Of a DNA stretch of 45,135 bases, positions 37,284-45,135 are shown in pieces (position 1 is the stretch's first letter; each line of letters opens with the position of its first letter). The stretch is from Branchiostoma floridae (lineage: Eukaryota > Chordata > Leptocardii > Amphioxiformes > Branchiostomatidae). The position numbers and the translations under genes were made by a program. Where the stretch lies: NCBI RefSeq assembly GCF_000003815.2, contig NC_049987.1:4589146-4634280 (forward strand). The letters are read 5' to 3'. The notes under the pieces are model-generated. The model was given only the letters and a program-made list of their open reading frames with translations, did not search any database and was not told where the DNA came from.

Positions 37284-37573
37284 CCTGTGCTTCTGTCTGT
37301 GCATAATTTCTGTAGTCCAGGTTCTGTACCTTTATAATATTAATTATATACACAAGAGAACCATTAACGTCTAGAGGGTGAAGTCTGCCATCTCTCGATA
37401 CTTGTTTTGAAATTGATAAATTATGTATCCTGTGCTTTTGTCTGTGCGTTCTGTAGTCCAGGTTCTCAGTGTTACACAAGAGTCAAGAGGACCCTTGTGG
37501 CCTTACCGTCTAAGGGGGTGAAGTCTGCCATCTCTCCATGCTTGTTATATAAATGATAAATTATGTATCCTGC
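37284..37573. repeat. Two tandem copies of a 145-bp unit
   Basis: Units start CCTGTGCTT(C/T)TGTCTGTGC at 37284 and 37429. Both contain TCTGTAGTCCAGGTTCT, GGTGAAGTCTGCCATCTCTC and GATAAATTATGTATCCTG. Confidence 0.9.
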
Positions 37574-38837
37574 TGTGTGTTAGATAATTTACGAGCCCGG
37601 AAGCACTGAAACGTGCGCGCTGTCTATTTCTGATTGTAACTAAAAACAAATAGGTCAAATGTCAACAGACTAGCACATGTGCACTGTAGCAAGAATATCA
37701 TGGAAAATCCCATTCGCCCTCCGCCGATTTGCAGAACCTAGCCGCCATGACAATTTCAGTCCATACACTGGCATCTTTTTTTTGTGTAATGCTAAGAGAC
37801 AAAGTCCAGGTTTCTAGCCGCGCCGGTTAAAGGACTGGTCGACCCCGGACGAACGTGACCATGGCCAACGCGATCGACACACAGACCACCTTAACCGCTA
37901 CGTTGCTATTTTCAGTCTATAAGCACAATATGCACACTTACCTTTAATGTTTCTAGGTGCTAGGTACTGCTACGTTTTACATAATCAGCCGTACGTCAAT
38001 GATTTGGCACTGTTTTGTTTTTAAATGGCAATGCGACGGGAGAAATTCTAGACAGACCCTCCCCTCACGGACTCCTGTCCACAAATGACGAATTGTGATG
38101 GCGTGCCAAATAGGATACCCCTGGACTAAACCATTCAAAACGGGGGAGATATAGCTCCGTAAACTAAATAAAATGTGGATAAAATCGATACGACATGTTA
38201 CAAAATGCATATATTATGAAGTTCAAGATTACATTTATAACAATATATACACATATTTGTTTTCTATATTAACGTATGTTGTGTAACAAAAAGGACATAG
38301 AATACTACATTTCTTTTTTCCCCCTCGTACTTTTCTATGTTTGGAAGGTCCCCCAATATGAGGTCATTCAACCTCCTGTCAGTCCTGGAGATACAATCTC
38401 AACACTTGCCGTCCAAAATTTTGCACACTGATTTTTCCATTGGACTTTTTATTTGCATTAAAATCTAACATCTGTGTCTGTTGATGGACTTTGGCATAGA
38501 TATAATACCCAACGCGAACGCAATTTTTTTAACGGGTTCTCGACAATGCCGTATTGTAACACTAGACTTCGCGGCACATTCTTCACACAAGTCAAGGCCA
38601 AGATAAAAATTCGATGCATTTTTTGGGGGCATAGAACACTGTCCCTTTGACTTCTTTTGGAGTTCAAACGGTCAAGATCTCTGATAAGGTTACACGAATA
38701 ATATTACCTTCAATACAAAACCATGTCTGAAAATAAGAACGCTCGCCGGATATTTCATTACTTTCTATAATCTATACTCATATTTGTTTATAATATATAG
38801 AGAAAAATAATTGAGGTAAAAACTTGAAAGGACAAAA

Positions 38838-39862
38838 GAGGGTCTGCATGGGGGGTCCTGGCAACGCTTTACGCTAAATTCAGGACGGTGGACAACGTTT
38901 TACGTTAAATTCCGAAGGCCGGCAACGTTTTACGCTAAATTCAGAAAGGCCGGCATGGTTTACGCTAAATTCTGGAAGGCTAGTAACACTCGACAGGGGC
39001 GGGGGCATGCTCCTCTGGGAAGATTTTGAAATTTTTACTCTCTGAAACACTATTTCCTGCATTTTGAGGGGATATTTTCGCTGGTAGACAAAGCTAAATT
39101 AAATGGCATATCTAATCAAAGGTTCAGTGTAAGCCACCCAACAGATTTTGACCATGTCGAGCGCCGAAGGGGCGAGGCGTCGCAAGAGAAGTCCGGGAAA
39201 TTGACCCCCTGGAACGCGATTTCCTACGTTTTTCTGGCTATTATATAAAGCTAAGTTAAATGAAATTTCTATCAGCAAAAAAGGGTGTTTGAGGTTGACA
39301 CGTCACATCTCCCAACATCATTTTCAGCACTTCGAGCGCCGAAGGCGCGAGGCGGCGCAAGGGAGGACCATGAAAATTTTGAAATCTTGACCCTCTAAAA
39401 TGATATTTCCTGCATTTTGATGGGCAGATTTTGTTGGCAGACTAAGCTAACTTCAATAACATTCTATTAGCAAAAAGAGGGCGAGGCCACCAAAACAATT
39501 TTTACCATGTCAATGACCGAAGGTGAAAAGAGTCGCAAGGAAGGTCCGGCAAAATTTTGAAATCTTGATCCTTTGAAACGCAATTTCCTTTGTTTTGAGG
39601 GGCTAAAATTTACTGGTAGACTATGCTTCGACTTACGAAATTTTGGAAGCCAGACTACGATTTACGGGTATTTTTTAGGCTAGATTACGTTTTACGTAAA
39701 ATTTTTGGACTAGATTACGCTTTACGTGAAATGCACTGGCTACGCTTTACGGTAAATTTTCCATCCTCACTACGAATTACGTGAAATAAAATAGCTTCCC
39801 TACGAATTACGGAAAATTAAAAGGCCTGCCTACGCCTTACGGAAAAGAGCATGCAGACCCTC
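38838..39862. mobile_element. 1025-bp composite repetitive element with GAGGGTCTGCATG ends
   Basis: Perfect 13-bp ends GAGGGTCTGCATG / CATGCAGACCCTC, flanked by direct ACAAAA (38832-38837 and 39863-39868). Sub-terminal zones (38860-38990 and 39630-39845) repeat TTTACGCTAAA / TTTACGTAAA-like words about a dozen times. The centre (38990-39630) is three tandem, diverged units near 190-210 bp with CGAGCGCCGAAGG, TTTCCTGCATTTTGA and CTGGTAGAC(T/A)AAGC. No open frame of note. Confidence 0.85.
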
Positions 39863-40314
39863 ACAAAAGGTTTCTCAAGCAATATTTCTACATTAGCGCG
39901 TTGTCACCATATTTTCCCTTAGAACATTTTACCATGCGTATTTCCTTTATAGAATGGCAACTTTATATGTACTTTATTATTTGTTTTATCATACAATGAA
40001 ATTATATATATAAGCATATATCTTAAAAGGGATGGGTTGTCTGCAACAGACCCAGACGTTACACAAGTTAGGGACCATCCATTGTCTCTCTTTCCAAGGG
40101 GAGCGGCTCGAAACAGAGGCCTCCTAATTTCGCCGATTCCCATTGCACATAAGATGTTAGCTAGAATACCGATTAAGGGAGACAGTTCAATCTAGTAAGA
40201 GTGTAAAAAACACCAATTTAAAATTTAAACTTCTGTATACATACTAATATAACAGTGTCCACCCTTTGAATACATCCTGACTAATGGTGTAGAAATGGCT
40301 TTTCCCAAAGGCTT

Positions 40315-40487
40315 CACGTGGTTATAACATCGGTTATGTACTGGCAACCAACACTTTTCGCGCCACGTGTTAGAATCACGAGGTAAACGATCCGCCCTTC
40401 ACGCCCCGAACATGCAGCGATCACGCCGCTACCATGCCTCCCGGTCTGACCAATCAGCGTTGTGATAGTGAAGGCCTCGACCAATCA
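40315..40487 (+). promoter_or_regulatory. Putative promoter-proximal region of the 40960 gene (CCAAT and CACGTG boxes)
   Basis: Two CACGTG E-boxes (40315-40320 and 40364-40369) and two CCAATCA boxes in the same orientation (40450-40456, 40481-40487) stand 470-650 bases upstream of the start codon, in a CpG-richer patch. CCAAT boxes of this type bind NF-Y in animals. The transcription start is not visible, so the assignment rests on clustering and position. Confidence 0.45.
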
Positions 40488-40959
40488 GAGAGCACTACAT
40501 GCGTGATTCCGATTTTCCACGAGCACAGACGGCCATTCACAACATTGACGCCGTGAAAGGAAGGCTCGTGCTAGAATTTTCCTCTCACACGATTTCTCTT
40601 TATAGTTACCTGGCCCTTTGTACCAACTTTCAGTGCAACACAGAACACTGTTCAGCACAGACAGAAAGTATCTTCGTATTCTGACATTGTTGTTCATTCA
40701 AGCCCAGTCCAGATTCAAGAATTTCTAATTCTATCCGACAGCTGAGGTAGCCGTATTTTCAGCGCCAGCGGTGATATAATTGAGACAATAATAGTTGTTA
40801 TAGCGACTCCCTTTCTTCAGTCAACCGTTCCTTCAGTAGTCTTCTCTTGGACATTTCGTCGTCTCTACCTTCGCTGAAAACTGAAAGAGAGAAAAGGTAT
40901 TTTCTTCCGGGCAACAAGCGAAAAGACATTTTATTTCGAGAAGACACTTCAAGAAGAAG

Positions 40960-43222
40960 ATGGCAGAATACAACCATTATCATCCCATGTACGCTGCAGA
41001 CATTCGGTCTCTGTTGTCAGGCGGTAGCGACGACCAGCTCCCCTTGGATGAAGAGATGACGAGCTGGCCTGAATGGAGAGCCTACCGTGCCCACCCAGCC
41101 CGCATCAGGAAGCCGGTAGACCCGACCTCCATCCGCCGGGTGGAGAACGCCATCTTCCGCAAGTGGTGGCAGGATCAGCCCGATCTCGTCCCGAAGGACA
41201 GCCGTGGCGAGTCGCCCGAGTCTTTCTCCTCGGGGGGAAGCGAGTGTGACGCCGAGGATGAAGTGGAGTGTACCGTCAGCGGGTCGGACATGGGGGACGT
41301 CCCTACCGAATACAGCGTCTCTGGGATCAGGCGGCACGAAATGCCGGTTAAAGGTATGTTATAATCTCTTAATTTTGCTGTCCACCAACAAGATTATTTT
41401 ATACATTAAAATTTTTTTATACATTAAAATTCATAGATTGAGCAACGAAAAATGCCGACGATTTTAGCGTGTTATGACTAGTCTACGGGATAGGAAAATT
41501 CTCGCAAGGTACGAATCCGTTGGAGCGTAAAACGACGACTTTCACTGCTGTTTTGTGCGGGGGTTTTGTGCAAAAGCCCCGTCTTTTCACGAGGGAATAG
41601 CTTGGTAATTAAAATAATGGGCGTGCGATCACATCTGTGCGATCAGATAGGGTTTGTTTACTGCCATTCCCAAGTACATGTACTCTAACGTCACAACTCG
41701 AATGAGATTGCTTAATTCTGCTGTTAATAAAAGTTCTTCCAATATATTAGTGGCTTGTTCTAGAAGCATTCGAGGGCGTTTGTGTGCCGGTGCCAAAACA
41801 GATTATGTAAACATGGCCGCACGTGACGAGATAACGATAACGATTTTTTCATTCGCCCTGTATCGTTCAGAGTGCGCTGAAAACGCTCAGTCTTCTTCTT
41901 TGCAGATTTCTAGGAATACGGGCGTTTGATTTTTGAGGTGGCACCGATTCTCTGATTTTCAACTTGTAGGGTCAGATTGCCTCAGGGGTTTTGGCGCGAA
42001 AACGGTCGAACGGCTTTACTATGCCTTTAGAGAACAAGGCCTGGCCTTTGTTGAAAATCTCGATTTAGCGCTCCCCTAAAAGGTAAATAAAAGCCTGTGC
42101 TCCTAGCAAATACTACTCACTGGTCACTGACTACCATTTAAAATCACATTTTCTGGTACATTCTAGATCTATCTCATTTTCCGACCAGAGAATGTTATCC
42201 TTTGTTGTTGTATAACGCGAGTGTCAAATTTCTGACACGCCCTCTTTCTTTGCCCCTGACACGCCTTCTCTACACCCTTATTATATTATACACATGTATA
42301 ACAATAAGTTTGTTTTTCTGATTTTATTTTTTTGACCCCGCACAAGACAAGTCCACTCTATCCTACTTTGTGATAGGGGTGTCCCCTTTGCGAAACCGTT
42401 GAGATTCAAACAATGTGAACAATCTATTTATTTTGGCCCACTACCAGCTATCTTTGTACTTTGCTCAGCACACGTAAAATTCTTCTATATTTAGCTGGTC
42501 GGTGGACATGTGCGCGTGTCACGTGCTCTCTCGGCAAGGCTAAATGAGGACAGGGAAAAAAGCCTTACATGAAATCTGATCTTTAAGCGTGCAAAAAAGG
42601 CATCTTTACGCAAGCTTTAAGCAATGCTAAAATAGAAGACACAACCTAACCAGTAGATTTGTACCGTGTTTTCACAGGAACCTACGTCCACAAGACGATC
42701 CTACCTGGCTTCCACTACAAGGTTCGCGTCCTGAACACCAAGCGCTTCTTGTTCGGCGGCCGCACTCTAAGACTTCAAGAGGTAGGGCGAGGCTACGGCA
42801 AACGCATCACCTTCCAAGGCGAAAAGCTGAACAAGAACAGCAACTACTTCTGGTCCGACTCGCACCCCAACGGTTTTGGCTTCAGCATCGTAGCCGTCAA
42901 TACCAACGACGAGTACACTCTATGCAGTATGGACGGTAGGCCAATCGGGAAAGTACACGTAGGAAGCGTGCCTCTACCACAACGAGAGATCACCTCCGAA
43001 GTAGTGGACGGAAAGGTCGTCAAGAGAATCCTCGTCACAATGACCTGCACAGTACAGTACGAAGAAGAACGGCACGGTTTCCGCTCTGTTCTTCAAGATG
43101 AAGACTTTGTCGTGACGGGGATAGCCTTAGTGGAGAAGGAAAAGGGCTCCCGTCAAGCAAATCTTAAGACAATCGAAGATATAACACTGCCAATTATCGG
43201 TAGATGCTTCTTCTCTAACTGA
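40960..43222 (+). CDS. Unrecognised 312-residue protein, two exons (40960-41353, 42678-43222)
   Basis: ATG at 40960 lies in aagaagATGgca, a good eukaryotic start context. Exon 1 ends AAAG before donor gtatgt. Exon 2 starts after acceptor tttcacag and ends at TGA 43220-43222. The phases match (394 + 545 bases). I do not recognise the family. Residues 1-75 are Trp/Arg-rich (EWRAYRAHPARIRKP, AIFRKWWQDQPDLVP). Residues 80-125 are acidic and Ser/Gly-rich, like a disordered PEST-type segment. Residues 130-312 look like a folded beta-rich domain (FHYKVRVLNTKRFLFGG, ITFQGEKLNKNSNYFWSD, GFGFSIVAVNTNDEYTL, ILVTMTCTVQYEEE). There is no signal peptide or membrane segment, so it is probably cytosolic or nuclear. 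Coding sequence is clearly GC- and CpG-richer than the flanks. Divergent from the GOGAT gene. Confidence 0.88.
41354..42677 (+). other. Intron of the 40960 gene
   Basis: 1324 bases, donor gtatgt, acceptor tttcacag. No repeat or other gene recognised. Confidence 0.85.
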
Positions 43223-43893
43223 GACCAAGTAGCATATTGTATCATGTTGTGCTGCTGTTTCTATGCAGAATATTGTAACTGTACAAACAAATTGAAATAT
43301 TAAATATATATGTGTACTTGTAAGATATCACGAACTTAAAGAATGTTGCAGAGTTAAATGGAAGTTGGTGGTGAATCAGAAGGTTGGGAAGTGGGGAAAA
43401 TCCCCCAAAGAGAAAGAAGACGACCACGGCACGTTCAACGCAAACAAGTATAGTTACACCATTGAAGAAGCTCTATTGAATGAAGCGAATGCCTTTAAAC
43501 TTGCGGTTACACTACTTCTACATAACACGATCACCACAAATGTACATACCTATGGTGAAACTACCCGCCAACATGTACATAAAACTGTATCTAAATAATA
43601 TGGTTTGAAGTATGTAAATTTGTTCTTGAGTGCCAACATCCAGTACTTTGCTTTGAGCTTACGTTCTTTATTTTCACTGGATTGAGACAAAAGCAGCGTA
43701 GAGGTAGAGTGGATTCGATACGGTAGTCTTATGTTTGTTAATTTATTTCTTAGATTGGGAGCAAATGCCCAAGTCAGACCAAAGATGACCAAACAGAGCT
43801 CTGAAAATATTTAAATGGACATGCTATAAGTTAAGTTTCATATTTATATGATTTTGTACGTTGGATATTTTGTTACCTTCAAGGTTGAATGAA

Positions 43894-43899
43894 AATAAA
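43894..43899 (+). terminator. Polyadenylation signal AATAAA
   Basis: AATAAA in gaaaATAAAgttt, 672 bases after the stop codon of the 40960 gene, giving a 3' UTR of about 690 bases. An earlier variant ATTAAA near 43298 could give a short form. Confidence 0.5.
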
Positions 43900-44084
43900 G
43901 TTTACGACTGCAGAATAATGAATTAGTCGTTGTTGTTTGTTATGTAGGTTTCAAACAATTAGTCTTCATGAGCTTTCATTTACACCTGATATAGATAGAA
44001 ATAAGGTGAGAGACTTGACAAGTGAAAAGTCTCTCCCAGTTCTGTTCTGACTTTATCCCATAATTAAAATCAAACTAACCCACA

Positions 44085-44300
44085 CCCTATGGGCTATGCC
44101 TGGAATCCAGCCATGTTGGTGCTTTTGNNNNNNNNNNNNNNNNNNNNNNNNNNNNNNNNNNNNNNNNNNNNNNNNNNNNNNNNNNNNNNNNNNNNNNNNN
44201 NNNNNNNNNNNNNNNNNNNNNNNNNNNCTGAGGTAGGAAGCGTACCTCTGGGGAGCGACCAAAGCAACTTCGGTTGGATTCCAGGCTACCCAAGGGCTAT
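44085..44300. repeat. Inverted repeat interrupted by a 100-N assembly gap
   Basis: GGGCTATGCCTGGAATCCA on the left and TGGATTCCAGGCTACCCAAG on the right are roughly inverted around Ns at 44128-44227. Likely a MITE of the CCCAGGCTA type whose hairpin defeated assembly; exactly 100 Ns suggests a placeholder length. Confidence 0.65.
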
Positions 44301-45111
44301 CTACCATTCAAAAATAACGACAGCTTGTCCAGAAAACCAGAAGTTCCACTGCAGTACGTTAGAAAGACGCAAGGGCCCATTATTTATTCTGTTGACTAAT
44401 TATTATTATGACGATTCATCCACAAGTTCCCGGACTTACATGTACACACAAACAAAACAAACGGCTAAAGCATAACCTTGCCGAAAGTGATATATAAATA
44501 TAAAAAGACAACACGCGTTGACCTAGTGTAGGTCTGAGATTATTATCCTTGGGAAAGGCGGACAAAAACCGAGCATCTCAAGGTCACAATTTCCTCCAAT
44601 AACCTCTGCTTGGAGAGTGGTCTTAGATATCTTAGCCATGTAAAGAATTAGGTCATTGGAAGATAAGGTCAGCATCTAGGCTAAACCGACGCGGCGCTAA
44701 AATAAATTAGCTACATGCTAAGCAAGTATCAATTATTCGATTATACTGCTACTGCGTTCCCTGACAAAGGGGTAGAGAACTGAAAATTCCAGACTTTGCT
44801 ATAAGGCTCTTTTTGATACCTCGTGTTTTTTCTGATATTTGACGTCACGACAGATTCTGAGGGGTGAATATGTAATTATATTGGCTCAATATTCTGCAGA
44901 GAATTTACGTAAATCTTAGCCTTTTTTTACTCAGCGCAGTTTGTCTAGGATGATCTAGGATTTAAATTCAAAGCAACCAATATCACTAAAACTGCTTCTC
45001 ACTCGCCATAGTTGTGTATTGTCAATATACAAATTCACGTGATATATTTTGGCTGTCTGGAGGGAGATGCCGATCATGCGTCGAGCACGTGAACACCGCG
45101 TGGTATTGTTT

Positions 45112-45133
45112 GGGGGGGGGGGGGGGGGGGGGG
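45112..45133. repeat. 22-base poly-G run at the window edge
   Basis: Uninterrupted G run just before the end. Could be real or a sequence-edge artefact. Confidence 0.9.
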
Positions 45134-45135
45134 AA

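Larger units (their letters stand above)
34581..40314. other. Intergenic / 5' flank of GOGAT
   Basis: No protein gene recognised. At least one GOGAT 5' exon must lie here or further right. The best candidate promoter patch is 37570-37930, which is CpG-richer and has GCGCGC and GGTCGACC words, but I could not place a donor. The rest is the repeats listed separately plus AT-rich sequence. Confidence 0.4.
43916..45135. other. Region downstream of the 40960 gene
   Basis: Apart from the gapped inverted repeat and the G run I recognise nothing. The sequence is AT-rich and shows no coding bias. Confidence 0.5.

Noticed and set aside
37858-37905. Possible GOGAT first exon with an ATG near 37860 on the minus strand
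   Set aside because: Frame closes after about ten codons and no donor in frame could be placed.
41017-41337. 106-codon minus-strand frame
   Set aside because: Shadow of exon 1 of the 40960 gene; GC-rich coding DNA keeps the opposite strand open.

Overview
The window is nuclear DNA from an invertebrate animal, most likely a cephalochordate (Branchiostoma-like). This rests on a metazoan-type, intron-rich glutamate synthase gene with GT-AG introns, a large load of short inverted-repeat transposons, Penelope-like retroelement tails, and many copies of the word ACATGTA. The organism call is inference; the gene structure is read directly from the sequence.

Positions 1-34580 are filled by one gene on the minus strand. 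It is the large-subunit part of glutamate synthase (GOGAT), recovered as 27 consecutive coding exons whose splice phases all agree: 4328 coding bases, 1442 complete codons plus 2 bases. The exons run from the class II glutaminase domain with catalytic Cys33, through the central domain and the FMN / 3Fe-4S synthase domain, into the C-terminal GXGXG domain. The last exon seen (482-597) ends in a donor site, so the rest of the protein lies beyond the left edge. In animal NADH-GOGAT this would include the fused NADPH/NADH-oxidoreductase part. One or more upstream 5' exons must lie to the right of 34580 and were not found.

The introns hold most of the transposon load. There are hAT-type non-autonomous elements, two with perfect 8-bp target duplications. 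There are also PIF/Harbinger-like and TA-flanked MITEs, a 650-bp fold-back, a roughly 165-bp interspersed repeat present five times in one orientation, a tRNA-derived SINE-like copy, and three degraded GIY-YIG tails of Penelope-like elements. Two introns start with tandem repeats copied across the exon-intron junction itself, so each repeat unit carries exon coding sequence plus a 5' splice site.

Positions 34581-40959 are intergenic or 5' flank. They contain small tandem repeats, a TA-flanked MITE and a 1.0-kb composite repetitive element at 38838-39862.

Positions 40960-43222 carry a two-exon plus-strand gene for a 312-residue protein that I do not recognise. It is divergent from the GOGAT gene and has CCAAT and CACGTG boxes upstream and an AATAAA signal downstream. 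The right end has a 100-N gap inside an inverted repeat and a 22-base G run at the edge. I see no bacterial-type operon, CRISPR array, rRNA or credible tRNA gene, and no new multi-gene system. The most unusual things here are the repeat structures.
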